Under the pieces are notes generated by a model. It ran no database searches. It was not told where the DNA came from and saw only the letters and a list, made by a program, of their open reading frames with translations. The translations under genes were made by a program, and so were the position numbers. A stretch of DNA of 64,000 nt from Podocnemis expansa. Taxonomy: Eukaryota; Chordata; Testudines; Podocnemididae. Positions 23,455-35,065 of this stretch are shown here, piece by piece. Where the stretch lies: positions 1,390,265 to 1,454,264 of the forward strand of contig ML682118.1 in the NCBI GenBank assembly GCA_007922195.1, in the 5' to 3' direction. The number at the start of each line of letters is the position of its first letter. Position 1 is the stretch's first letter.

Positions 23455-25550
23455 TTTCCCACTTCACATAGATGTTTTGTGAACTTGCAAATTAAATACT
23501 CGGGATCGTAGACAGAAATTGCTATGTAGACTGGTCCATATATTATTTTGCCATACTCCATAATTTGTCATTGCTATTTCAAGGTAGGAAGCAGACTTTT
23601 CACTATGCAGTGGGGGTGGGGGAGGGAATCACAATGAAAAGTGAATTTCACTTGACTGGGAAATATTTGATAGGGAATTTGTATTGTGTTTATATTGTTT
23701 GCTAAAACTCCTTCATCTGATTGTATTTCTCTGTTGCCTCATATGTTTTATATTAGGACCCTTGTTTTTTTGCTCTGTATGTTGGATTTCTGAGGTATTC
23801 CCACACTACAAAATAATACAAACTTAAAATAAAATGAAGATATTGTAGTAAGTGTAGTAGTTCAGAATTGTGTGATTAATATACTCTAGTTTCCATCAGT
23901 AAGTAACCACTAATATAAATGTATGGTTATTCAAATGTCACTGGCTCTTGGACCATCACCTTCATTTCAACCTGTCCTGCCTTTTGTTTTTTTGTGTTTG
24001 CTGTCTCCCTTTCATCTTCTGGCTATTTTCTTGGGGAAGACTGGTGCAGTGCTGTCATCTTGCTGCCCAGGCCTTTTTGCCTCCTCCCCTCTTCTCTGTT
24101 TTTTGCACAGAAGAGTCTTGTTTCCTCTCGTGAGTGCCTGCCTCCATCTTTTGTAGCGAAAAATGGTTATGAACAGTAACCACTGGGACACAACCCCCGA
24201 CCATATCTTGGTTGACAGTTGCAGATTAGGGGTTTCTGGGTCCCTGGTCTTCCGCCACTGATGGGCCCCATGTGGGGCTGCACCTGCCCTCACCTGGGGT
24301 TCAAACCAGCTCCCCCTGTCAAGGGCCCTGTTCCCTGTCAGCAAGCCAGTGCTGGGTGGGAGTTTGGAGCCAGAAGCCATCCCCAGTCTGGCTGATCACC
24401 TCCAGATCCCCTGAGGCAGCAGGACTGACAAGTGCACATGGGACAGTTTCCACCACGTCAAAGGCCATACTGTATGGTGTGGCACCCAGCCCTACCCCTC
24501 CCCTCACGGACAGACCATCTGGCCGAGGAGCAGGGCAGGAGAACAGAGCCTTGCCTCTGAGCTGGTTCACCCCAACTGTGGGATGTATCAGCTGGCCTCA
24601 GGGGGTGAGGCAGGACTTGCGGTGAAATTCCAGAGGCCGGTCTGTGGCCCACAGCGGCTACACTCTATCCCAGCACCATATGGTGAAAGGCCCCCCACAT
24701 TGTGCAAGCCCCTGAGCATGAGCCCTATAGGCCCAAGGGTTAATCCACCCATGTCAGTTGACCATGGGGTTTGTAGACTCCTTTACATCAGAACTATGAC
24801 TCAGTTTAGGAACTGTATACATCATACACATATTCTTTTGATATTAAAATATAACTCAGTCTTCAAGGATCTTCTGAACTACAGAGTGTGAATATACAAA
24901 ACAATACTGGGTGTCTGTAAATAGATATATTACTTACTACAAAATGGTTGACTTTTTAAAATGCCAGATATGTAGTCTTTGAACTTTAAAATCCCACTTG
25001 GTCTTCAGGAATGAACAACTACAGCAAATGAAATATTCAGATGCATTCAAATCTTCTGCTAAAAGTTTCCAGAAGACTGATTTTCACTAAGTTCAGACCC
25101 AGAGAATGAATTGATCTTGTTCATGGTGAAGATATACACACAGAAATACTACAGAACAAAACACATCTTATTGTTAAACACTAATCTTATGTAATTACAC
25201 TGATTCAGATTAGTGACAATTAAACTGGATTGTAAATTTTAAAATGGTACATTTTTCCAGTAGAAAATATTGTTAATCCACAACCAGACTCCCCACAGGA
25301 ATATAACAGATTCAGTTCATCTTTTTTTTTTCCCAATAATATAACAATATAAAATACTTTAAAACTAGTATACAGGATAGTGTACATAGTGCAAAATAAA
25401 ACAGATGGATTTAAAACTAAGAAAGGCTATCAAATGATATGAAGGAAAATAAATTAAAAATAAGGAAATATGCAATCACATTTAAAAAAAATAAGAGAAA
25501 TATTATATGTATTTAAAAAATAATAAAGTTGAAATAGAAATGCAATACAC
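23455..25550. other. Intergenic DNA with a GC-rich island, no gene recognised
   Basis: Mostly AT-rich. A GC-rich stretch at about 24190-24720 has overlapping open frames on both strands but no recognisable motif. It could be the interior of an unrecognised repeat. Confidence 0.4.
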
Positions 25551-25555
25551 TTGTT

Positions 25556-26002
25556 GGCTCTGTCTACACGGGGGTGGGGGGTATTTTAAGTTGACTTCAT
25601 AAGGTTGACTTTAAATTAACTTAAAGTCAACCTTCTGAAGTCAACCTAGGGGTTTGTCTTCATTAGTAGACATACTGCCCCCTGCCTCACCATGGGGTGT
25701 GATCAACTTCTGAGGCCCTGATCTGGCCTTGGGGGGGTCTGATCCCTTTCCTGCCACTACTGGCAAGGGGTTTGGAGCCCAATCTGACCCCAGGATTCAG
25801 CCCAAGGTGTAGGATGCGGAAGGGGTGGGGCCCTGGCCCAGGCCACTGGTCCCAGGTGAATTTAAAGCTTAAGTCAACTTTAGGAGCAAGTGTTATTAAG
25901 TTCTTTAAGCAACAGCTTAAGTCAACTTAATAAATGCTGTATTTGGCCATGGAATTCCTTAGGTCAACTTCTGAGATGTTAAGGCTCCAGTGTAGAGGTA
26001 CC
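25556..26002. mobile_element. Palindromic MITE, AAGTTGACTT type with GC-rich core (B2)
   Basis: Left end ggctctgtctacacggg and right end ccagtgtagaggtacc are inverted relatives of the shared MITE terminus. The flanks hold repeated aagttgactt/aagtcaactt words, and the core at about 25680-25855 is GC-rich with gagcccaatctgacccc phrases like those in B1. No coding capacity. Confidence 0.65.
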
Positions 26003-26294
26003 AGGTGAGTCAATGGGACTTGTGTCCCCAACTATCCTTTAGAGACTTCTGAGTGTTCCCTTCTATCTGAACCCACATGAGAGAGATAACAGTGGTCTCA
26101 CTCTGGCCTCTTACCCACCATAGCCTGGTAGTGAGGGGCAGTCCGCTTTTGGGCTTCCAGACCTACAGACAAAGCTTGGTATCCCACTCAGTGTGCTGAC
26201 TTCTGTGGTTATCATTGTTTAGGTATTTTTATTTCCTCATAGATTGTATAGTGAGCCTCTGCACCACCTCCAGGATTGATGAATTGCCCTGAGG

Positions 26295-26450
26295 AGGTGG
26301 GTACCTCCAAGGTAGGTATTCCAGTGGTTAGAGATTTGAAAGCCCTGTCTGGGATGATTTAGGTGGGGTTAGGCCTGCTTTGAGTAGAGGTATAAACTAC
26401 ATGACCTCCTGAGGTCCCTTCCAGCCCTAATCTTCTATGATTTTACACTA
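26295..26450 (+). mobile_element. CR1 LINE 3'-end fragment
   Basis: Ends with acatgacctcctgaggtcccttccagccctaatcttctatgat, the typical CR1 3' UTR, preceded by aagccctgtctgggatgattta. It lies directly upstream of an OR pseudogene and may mark its 5' breakpoint. Confidence 0.85.
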
Positions 26451-26481
26451 GTTCCTGCAGCCATAGTGTAGTAGTATTCTA

Positions 26482-27350
26482 GTGCTGTCTTTCTGGGCTG
26501 GCAACATCTTCACTGTTCTGGAGGTAGCAAGTGATCACAATCTAAGTACCCTCATGTACTTCTTCCTGGGTAACTTATCCATCTTGTGTAACTGTGAAAC
26601 AATTACTATTGTCCACAAGATGCTAAGAAGTTTCTTCAGAGGAGATGGAAGTGGAAGTGATTCTGCCTATAAGTTGTGTAGCCCAATTGTATATTTTAGG
26701 ATCTTTGGCACTCCCAGAATATCTCCTTTTATCAGTCATGTCCGATGATCATTATTTAGTGATATACAGTCTGTTTTCTTATGCATCTGTGATGAACTTT
26801 AAAGTTTGCCTTCAGCTGGCAGCCTGCTGTTGGATAGTTAGCTTCCTGACTCCTTTAGGGATGGTCATCTTGATGTTCATATTGCCTTTCTGCATTTCCA
26901 AGGAGGTTGGCCATTTTTCTTGTTCTTTAATTCATCTGTTTTTTTTTTCCTATTGTGAAATCTACCTAGTTGAATTTCTGTTTTTCATAATGAATGTGTG
27001 TGTTTTTCTAGTCCTATTTCTACAGACCCTGAATTGGTGATAGGATCATCTTAGCCATCTGAAGGATCTTTTCCACCACTGGGAAGCAAAAAGCCTTCTC
27101 TACATTACTTCACCCACCTTCTTCCCTCCTCCACCATTTTCTGTGGCACCATCACTATTATTTGTAGCCTCCCTGTAGGAAATCAATCATAAGCTTTAAA
27201 CAAGGTCTTCATCCTGTTCTACACAACCATCTGTCCCATATTCAACCCCCCTCATCTACAGCACGAAGAACAAAAAGATCCAAGGAACCTTGTAAAAGGT
27301 TGGAAGAAAAGCAATGACTTTCCTAAAGAAGAGCAATTTCCAATAAAGTG
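26482..27350 (+). pseudogene. Olfactory receptor pseudogene, frameshifted
   Basis: OR features appear in order but in different frames: TM1/TM2 (GNIF...VASDHN...MYFFLGNLS) to about 26640; TM3 onward from about 26690 (YILGSLALPEYLLLSVMSDDHYLVIYS), where the DRY motif has become DDHY; TM5-like sequence ending in a stop at 27040; then QKAFST near 27085 and a degraded NP..Y / KN motif near 27245-27280. At least two frameshifts and the loss of the N-terminus mean no receptor can be made. Confidence 0.85.
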
Positions 27351-27659
27351 ACCCATGCGAGTGAAATCAGGGATCAGTGATTGCCTTAGGAGTACTACAG
27401 GTTCAGCAGTATACTGGCTCTAATAAAGAGCAGTGATATGTCTACATCTGTTTCAAGATCTCAAAGACTGTCCTATGAACAATGGAGCATTTCCTTGTGT
27501 GAATACTATTAACATGTTTTGAAACTTCTTATTATGAAAAAGTTGCAATAAAATGTTAACTTATGGCATGAAACATAACCTATTACTTATTCAGAAGCAG
27601 GTTAATATTCAAATAATATTATTTATCTATACCAAATACTATTGTGCAAGACACTGCCT

Positions 27660-27990
27660 AGCTGGTTGGAGAGTCTCCCTCCTCACAGAATTATAGATTA
27701 ATAGGGTTAGAAGATTCCAGAGGGGTAGCTGTGTTAGTCTGTGTATAGCAAAAGCAGTGAGAGTTCTGTGGCACCTTATAGACTAACAGATTTCTTTGAG
27801 CATAAATTTTTGTGGTGTTCAACCCACTTCATCAGATGCATGCTTAGAATGGACCACCAGAGTCACCTAGTCTGGTGCCTCACAACATTGCTAGACTACT
27901 GTATTTCAGTGTGATTTGTCTCACATACCCTCAAATTGGATGTCACTTAAAATGACTTTCTTTAGATAATAATAATTATAAAAATAACAT
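27660..27990 (-). mobile_element. CR1 3' fragment interrupted by a PLE tail
   Basis: Starts cctcacagaattatagattaatagggttag, typical of a CR1 minus-strand 3' end, and resumes at about 27847 with gaatggaccaccagagtcacctagtctgg. Between them lies the PLE tail. Old and diverged. Confidence 0.6.
27718..27846 (-). mobile_element. Penelope-like element 3' tail
   Basis: Contains gagttctgtggcaccttatagactaacagatttctttgagc and cccacttcatcagatgcatgc, the PLE tail seen at 56.65 kb. Minus orientation, inserted in a CR1 tail. Confidence 0.75.
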
Positions 27991-28119
27991 AAACATGAAA
28001 AATGTCAAAGCACATTATTGCTGAAAAATAATTATTTCTCATTTTTATCAGGTAATTTAAAAATAAATTGATAGAAATACAAATACCATACAGTAGTCTG
28101 TACTATATTATTGTGGCCA

Positions 28120-28965
28120 GTGTTGTGCCCCTGCTACAGATATAGACAAATTTGGGACTGTCCAGTGCAGGGCAACAAAAATGATTAAGGGGCTGGAGCA
28201 CATGATTTAAGAAGAGACTTATATGGTGAGACTGAGAAACTGAGGGAACTGACCTTGTTTCAACTGTAGAAGAAAAGAGTGAGAGGGGATTTAATAGTAG
28301 CTTTTAATTACCTGAAAGGGGGGTTCCAGGAAGGATGGATTTAGGCTTGTTCTCAGTTGTGGCAGAGGACAGAACAAGGAGCAATGGTCTCCAGTTGCAA
28401 AGGAGGAGGTTTAGGTTGTATAATGGGAAAAACTTTTTCACTCTAAGAGTGGTGAAGCACTGCAATGGTTTACTAGAGAGAACCTGGAATCTCCAGAGAT
28501 GTTGCTGCCACTAGGCCCCAGGGGCTGCATCCTCGCTGCCTCTGGCCCTGCCCTGGCAGGGGCAAGAGCCAGATCTTGGACAGGGTTGCCAGCTGCTGGC
28601 CAGCAGCAGCCAGATCTGAATCCGTTCGGTGGCTGACTGCCATGTTGCCGCTTCCCAGCAGGGGCCAGGTCTGGGCTGGGCTGCTGTCAGGAGGAGCCTG
28701 AGGGGCCAGAATGGGCCCATGGGTGGAGCCATGCAGAAGGGGGATGGGGCCTAGTCCTGGTCCCAGTCTCCAATCTGTTTTTCAGGGCAGTGATGGCCTT
28801 GGGAATTTCTGTTCTTAGAGATTTTAAGACTCAACTTCACAAAGGCCTGGCTAGGATTATATACCTTGTGTTTGTACTTTTTCGAGAAGAGAGCTGCACA
28901 AGATAACTCCCTAATGTCTCTTCCAACCCCAATCTTTTATGGTCCTATGATTGTTACATTTCAGT
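28120..28965 (+). mobile_element. CR1 LINE 3' part with a GC-rich insertion
   Basis: Plus-strand CR1: a kikGLE-like stretch (atgattaaggggctggagca), the FNYLK block (gcttttaattacctgaaagg), the EDRTRSNGL block (gaggacagaacaaggagcaatgg) and gtggtgaagcactg, interrupted at about 28500-28800, then the 3' UTR ending tcttttatggtcctatga. The intervening roughly 300 bp is GC-rich (ggcaggggcaagagccag...) with no recognised termini. Confidence 0.8.
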
Positions 28966-29162
28966 GTATGGCATATAGAGCAGTGTAAGAAAGTCATTGG
29001 CTGTACAAATGTTTAGCTGACTTCTCTAGCACTTTTTATATAGCCTGTAGAAAAACTCAGCAAATACCTAGATGAGTTGATGTACTCCCTGGAAGACTTG
29101 TTTTCACAGGAGTGTTGGGACCAGGCCTTTCCTTGGTAGGATACTTATATACACGTATTTCC

Positions 29163-29290
29163 AGATGGGAAGCCATGTTAGTCAGTGTACAGTAAAAAAC
29201 AACAAGAGTCCTGGGGCACCTTATAAACTAACAGATTTCTTCGGGCATAAACTTTTGTGGGCTCCAATGCATTTTGTCAGCTACAAGGAT
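29163..29290 (-). mobile_element. Penelope-like element 3' tail
   Basis: Contains agagtcctggggcaccttataaactaacagatttcttcgggc and aacttttgtgggctcc, as in the other PLE tails. Minus orientation. Confidence 0.7.
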
Positions 29291-29299
29291 ACACTTAGT

Positions 29300-30750
29300 G
29301 AAACCACTCCCCATGTACGGATATGTTGAGCTTTGTTGCTTTAATACAATAAGCCCTAACCCTTTAAGCTGTACACAATGTACTTTGCCCTCAAGCAGTG
29401 AGGAAGCAAACCAAAATCAAATGTTTATGCTCCTTCAGCTATGGTCAGTCCTGTACCCTCTGTTCCTGCTCTCGAGGTCTTATAGTGGGCGCAGCTCCAG
29501 CTTGGGGGAAGCCCCTGGGCACCCTCTCAGCATCAGGGTCTGGCACCCCAGGCAGGAGCCCCCAACCTTCATGTAGCTATCCTCCCACCACCCACTTCTC
29601 TGGGGGATTGTGTTCACAGGCTGGCTCTGTCAGAAAACATGCTGCTATCTTATAATAAACACAGACAGCATTCTCAAGGTTAACTACTTTAAAGCCTGTC
29701 CTGAAGCTGCGTGGCTCCAAACCAAAGCAGCACTGGTTTGTACTGGCACAAGAGTGTCTTTCCATCAGTCTGTGTAGGGGTTACTCGTGGTCAACCCCAA
29801 GACGTGTGAGTACCACCAGGGAATGCATACCCTTGGTTGATAACCACTCATCTAGTCTAACCCTCATCTGAGACCATTAAAAGGAGGGATCAAATTGTTC
29901 AATGCCTATACTCTCATTGGTACATCTCTTGTGTATGTATTTGATGAGAAAGCTTTTCAGTTAGAATGACCCTGCATATTTTACCAAGCACCAATTCCAT
30001 AAAAGATGTCATATTTTTCCTATGTAGTGCAGCGTGGAGTTTTACTGCTACTTAAAAAACCAACCAACCAAACAAACAAACAAAAAAGACAGCCCACACT
30101 TGTTGTGTTTAAAATGTAGGTCCTTTACTGGCATATTAAGCATGTAGGTTAAAGGATCTCTAGGAAACCAAAATTTTATTATAAGGTGGATCTTTTTTTA
30201 AGTAATTTCTCCCCAAATCATCTAAGTCTTGCTACATGTGTGAGTATATTCCCTTTTACTTGCAGCCTTTCCAACACTATCCCTCCCTAGTAGTGGAAAA
30301 ATGATGACTCTTAACAGCTATACTTCAGTAATTTATAAGTAGTTTATTTATGAGGTACAAAAATTAAAGATGTATATTACCACCCATCCAGACCAATTTC
30401 TTTGTCCAAACCCCCTTCCGTCCTCTTTTTCTAATGTACATATTTTCCAAAAAAATTAAAATAAGTGTTTAACCTGTAAATATTGAAAATGCAGGTTTTT
30501 TATATTATTGATATTCTTCTATATCTCCTGACTGGATTTCATATCAGAGCTCAGGAGCTGCTGAGTTAATTGAATATTTTCAGTTCTTGCATGCATTGAA
30601 AACTCATTAAAAGATGAGGATTGATGTCAATTAACCAAACCAAATGCTCCAGGTGGCATATCCAGGACTACTATGCTTTTAGAAAACTGATTTCCAAAAT
30701 CAAATCCTACTAAAATCTGTTTGAGATGGCCCACTTCAGCCTGATAAGGT
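29300..30750. other. Intergenic DNA, nothing recognised
   Basis: AT-rich sequence with a small GC-rich patch at 29465-29575 and an A/C-rich simple repeat (AACC/AAAC units) at 30056-30085. Confidence 0.4.
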
Positions 30751-30754
30751 TTTC

Positions 30755-31161
30755 TGAGGACTTCTTTTTTCATTTATTAGTCCCCCAGCTTTTCTGTCAT
30801 CTGCAAACTTTATCAGTGATGATTTTCTCTTTTCTTCCAAATACATGTGTTAGTCTTGAAAAGTGCCATCTGACTCCTTGTTTGGCTTCCTTCTAAGTCA
30901 CTGATAAAACCGTTAAATAAATTGGGGCTAACAAGTGATTGTTGTGGGGAAACTCATGAGAATCGCACTTGCTATATGAAAATTACAAATTTAGTTGCAC
31001 TTTCATACCTCTCAGTTAGCCAATTTTGAGTTCATTTGTGTGCCATGTGATTTTTAAATTATTCTAGGTTTTTAATCAAATTGTCTTGCAGAATCAAGTC
31101 AAAAGATTTAAGAAGTCTACTGCATCAATAATACTACTTTTACAAATCAAACATATCATCA

Positions 31162-31245
<84 letters not shown>

Positions 31246-31640
31246 AGTTTTGCAGAATCTATTCGTTATAAAGTTGTGCCAATTAGCATTAAGTACATTA
31301 TTCTCCTTTAAGTACACATTAATTGAGTCACATTTCAATGACTCCATCATGTTGCTTGAAATCAGTCATGTTGATGACCTATAATTTCCAAGCGCATCAC
31401 ATTTACCCTTTTTAAATCTAGCACAACATTAGCTTTCTTCCAATTTTCTAAAGTCCATCCAGGACTCTGAGACTTACTGAAAATAAGCATTAAGCATGTT
31501 AGTAACAACTCAATCAGATACTTTAAAAATCTTTGATGCAATTTATCAGGAACTACTGATTTAAAAAAAAAATCTGACCTTAGAAGTCCCTGAAATATTC
31601 CTAGAAGAGAAAAAGGGTCATCGTCACTGCCCGTGACTCA
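30755..31640 (-). mobile_element. Ancient CR1/L3-like LINE remnant
   Basis: Reverse complement preserves RT-region signals: tcatctgcaaacttt (K-F-A-D-D position) at about 30797-30812, ggggctaacaagtgattgttgtgg (the PQ.S.L.P block), gttagccaattttgagttca (the target-site-like NWL block), and ttgtcttgcagaatcaagtcaaaag. Frames are destroyed. A (TC)n(CA)n microsatellite interrupts it. Confidence 0.55.
31166..31243. repeat. (TC)n(AC)n compound microsatellite
   Basis: A short TC run is followed by about 28 AC units, read directly. Likely length-polymorphic. Confidence 0.97.
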
Positions 31641-33448
31641 TAGAATTGGCTTTGATGGCTGCCCCTCCCGGTCCCTCACCAAAAGTATACAGACTGTGTG
31701 GAGGGAGCGGATGGCCCCTTAACCTTAACTAGATGGCTCCTTCAACTTAATTGGATGGCCGTTACCATCCTGAGTGCCCATTGTTCTTACAGGGCTTGGT
31801 GTAGGTGGGCTCTGCCTGACTGCAATGTCCTGCAAGGCATGACTCATACCACCTTTGTTCCCCGTATTCCCTGTACTCAGGGAAAGACAGGAAAAACAGC
31901 TTAAAAGCTGAGGTTTTGGGGTGTTCAGGCAGGATGGTTCCCAACATCTCGCCTGGTTTGATCACCCAGCCGCTGACCTCCTCCACTCATGTGTTCTTCC
32001 CCGAGCATACCACGTTTAAACTGCTGGCCCGAGTATGAGCCCCTCTCTCTCTCCTGCCTGTAATGCTGCTGTTGCTGGGAGTGGTAAGAGCCTGCCCTAC
32101 AGCTTTCTTTAAAGATTAAAGTTACTTTATTTTTTTGCTGCTGCTTTGACACTGTTTTCTCCCAGCTCTGCAGGCTTGTTTCTGTCTTTTACCTTCTTCT
32201 CCTCTTCCTTTTTTTTTTTTTTTTTTACTTGCTACTTCACTCTCTGTTCTGTTAAGGAGCTCCCGTGTCTATAAGTGTTTGCCGCTACTCTCTATCACTT
32301 AGTGTATCTCTTTCGTTTGAACTTGTTTTAAAAGTATCATTGTGAATTGTAACATTGTATTGGGTTAATTGGTAGGATTAGAGGTATTAAGTTAGATGGT
32401 AGTTTGTAGACTTTAGAGTTGTTCTGATAAGTTGCTTTTGCCCTCCCCTCTGTAACTTCCCCAACTTGAATAAAACTTTTTCTTCGTAAACTTTCCTTGT
32501 CCCCTCTTTATTTCTTGACCCCCCCCGTGTGCCCCAAGTTCAGCGCTGCACCCAGCTCCCTTTCCCGCAATTCCTCCTTCCCCTGCAACCTCCCTTTTTG
32601 CCGCTTACCCGCTTATCCTCCTTCCCCTCGGCTCGCCATTTCTCCGTCTCCCCGCCCCCTCGGCTCGCCGCTTCTCCATCTTCTCCCCGGCTCACCTTCA
32701 CCCCGGCTCGCCACTTACCTGCTTCTCCGCCTTCCCCCCCGGCTTGCCGCTTACCCTCTGTTCCATTCCTTCCCCCCGGCTCGCCACTTCTCCGTCTTCC
32801 CCCCCCCGGCTCACCTTCCCCCTAGCTCCCGCCCACTTCTCCACAGCTCCCCTGCCACCGCTGGCTCTGCGGCACCCGCCTTCTTCCCGCGGCTGCCCCG
32901 GCTCCCGCCACTGCTGCCAGGCCCCCGCTCCCCCTATTCTGTTCCCTGCTGTCCACCTGCTTCCACTGTTGCCCTGAGCCCCCACGTGTGTCTCAACCCC
33001 TCTTGTGCCTCTGTTCCCCTGCCCTAACCCCCACGTGCATCCCCATCCCACTGCCCCTAAACCCCCCCTTGCCTCTCTTCTTCTTTGAGTCCCCCCAACC
33101 TTTAAATTCCTGCTCCCCCACCTGCTTCCACTCTTCTCTGTCACTACCACATGCTAAGTTTGTATTGCACCCCCCCATATGGTATTAAACCACCTTTTAA
33201 ATTACAGTGAGTAGGTTTATAGCTGTAAGTTAGATTAATTGAGAATTCTCATGGTCCCCCAACCTGTCCCACTCCACAAAGTTTAGCACCCCACAACACC
33301 TCACTGAAAACACAGTGACAAACACCACATATACACACCACCACTCACCCTACTCCCATACCTGTTTTAATAAAGATTACCCCATACCCCCCCAGTGCAG
33401 TGACTGCCCCCCAAGGTCCCCAAATTTCCAAACCTGCTGGCAGGGTCA
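31630..33448 (+). repeat. Endogenous retrovirus 5' LTR region (left boundary uncertain)
   Basis: Positions 33101-33448 align with the 3' LTR fragment at 36106-36463, with aataaa signals at equivalent places (33369-33374 and about 36384), and end ...gggtca directly before a primer-binding-site-like sequence. The 5' limit is not fixed because the 3' LTR is truncated. A candidate start is near 31627, where gtcac precedes tgcccg and the sequence after the 3' LTR is gtcat, but the match is imperfect. Inside lie a second aataaa near 32469 and a C-rich degenerate tandem repeat at 32630-32830. Confidence 0.6.
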
Positions 33449-33466
33449 TGGCATCATGAACAGGAT
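33449..33466 (+). promoter_or_regulatory. Retroviral primer-binding-site-like sequence
   Basis: The 18 bases after the LTR begin TGG, so their complement ends in CCA as a tRNA 3' end does. The tRNA species could not be assigned by eye; the sequence tggcatcatgaacaggat is not one of the common primers I recognise. Confidence 0.55.
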
Positions 33467-33539
33467 CTTGGGGTAACTATTACTGCCCCCCTGTCCCTGG
33501 AAAGAGGCCAAGACCTCTGGGTCCAAAGAGGACCAAGTT

Positions 33540-35065
33540 AACCACCTGCAGTACCACTTACTGCAAAGCAAACAACAGTTTGGGACCCTAGAATGGGTCT
33601 GCACTATCAGGCAAGGCCAGAGCACCAGGGACTACATCACCCCCCTGGGTCTCACTGATGTGTGGTGCCTCTTAACCTGCCACCCCACATTCAGGGCCAG
33701 CCCCGCTGACTCCAGCATCCAGCCAGTCTGCACTAAGGCAGGTGAGCTGGCCGCAGATTCAGACCCTACCCGCCTCTGGAGGGAGGTGGGGAGGGCTGTG
33801 AAAGCCTGCAGAGGGTCCCCATCCAAGCTTACCCCAGAACCCCATATCTCACAAGGGTCCCCTGCCCACCATCTATTGGTGGAGATAGTAAAGAAGCTCG
33901 AAGAAATTTGGAAACCCAAGAGGTTGCTCCCTGATGTCTACAAACCCCAGAAGGTGGCTACTGCCACCCATTAGATCCTGGCTCAGGCCCTCGATAAATT
34001 CACAGTATTCCATGGGGCCTTAATGCCCTCAGCCAAGGGGGCCACCAGCCAGCTGGGCCAAGAGGTGCCTCCACCACCCAGTCCCGAGGCACCACCTGAA
34101 AAAACCCCTCCATATGCCCACCCAGAAGCCCCATCTACCCCTGAGACTACCCCACTATACCCACCCCTACCCTCAGCCCCACCAGAAACACACCCCCAAA
34201 TACCCCCCATAGAGACCCCCCAGCCAGGCCCTGCCAGTGTCCGTCAGCCAGATAAAGGTTGATGGGCAGGGCAACACCACCCAGGTCACTGAACTCTGAC
34301 CATGCTCTAAAGCTGAAATGAAGGAGTGCATCACTGAGACAGCTTGGGGACCTGACAAGCTGCCACTAATGTGGTTGGGCCGCCTAGATCTGGAAAATGG
34401 CCAAGAGCTAATATACAGTGAGGAGGGCACAATCCTAGCCCGTACCAGCAGCTGGTCGAGGGGCCTCTTGGCGAGTAATGTAATGGCCAATGTCGTGTGG
34501 CCCCTAACCATCCCAACCATTGCCCACCTCCATCTGCAACACACCTTTAAGGTGTTGCAAATCCCACAAGGGAGCATTAATAGTATTCCCCCTCTGATGC
34601 ACGCTATAGCAGGTGGGGTCCATCCTACTATGGTCCCCTGCCCAGCACCCCCTTGGGCTAACCCCTGCCCAAGCCACCCAACATAGTGCCTTTCGCTATG
34701 TACCCGACCCATCCCAGGTCCCCATAACTGAAATAGCCATTGACTCAGCCATGGACGCCAGTAACACCCCTGACACAGGGGTAGTCCTATGGCTGAAGGG
34801 GTATGCTGGGCGCACCATCGGGCAACTTTACAAAGCACTGGAAAGGGTAAAGTGGCCCTCAGCCCAAGCCATGGCCATTAGTTCACCCCCAACACCCACA
34901 AGTCCCCAGCCCACACCCACGAAGCCCCAGCCCAGACCCCAGTATCCAGAGCGGTCCTCCATGGAGCACAAAATCTTTGGGTTCCTGTTGGCCAAAGGGC
35001 TCACTAAAGAAGTTGTTTGCAAGTTTAATAGTGAGCAGCAAAAAGCCCTGGCCATAAATCTGTGA
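33540..35065 (+). pseudogene. Endogenous retrovirus gag-like region, broken
   Basis: Lies between the PBS and the pol-like frame, where gag belongs. Frame pieces cover about 33540-34262 (with an in-frame TAG at 33972-33974), 34318-34686 and 34613-35065, so at least one stop and two frame changes disrupt it. Proline-rich stretches occur at about 34060-34240 and 34880-34950, as in many Gag linkers. No major homology region or CCHC zinc knuckle was found, so the gag identity is positional. Viral relic, not expressed as an intact protein. Confidence 0.55.

Noticed and set aside
24012..24625. Several overlapping frames of 80-120 codons
   Set aside because: They occur on both strands in a GC-rich patch with no motif, and are more likely repeat interior than a gene.
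31086..31350. Open frames across the AC/TC repeat
   Set aside because: They are produced by the microsatellite and encode only dipeptide repeats.
32497..33027. A 176-codon proline/serine-rich frame
   Set aside because: It lies in the C-rich part of the putative retroviral LTR. The composition alone keeps the frame open, and there is no domain.
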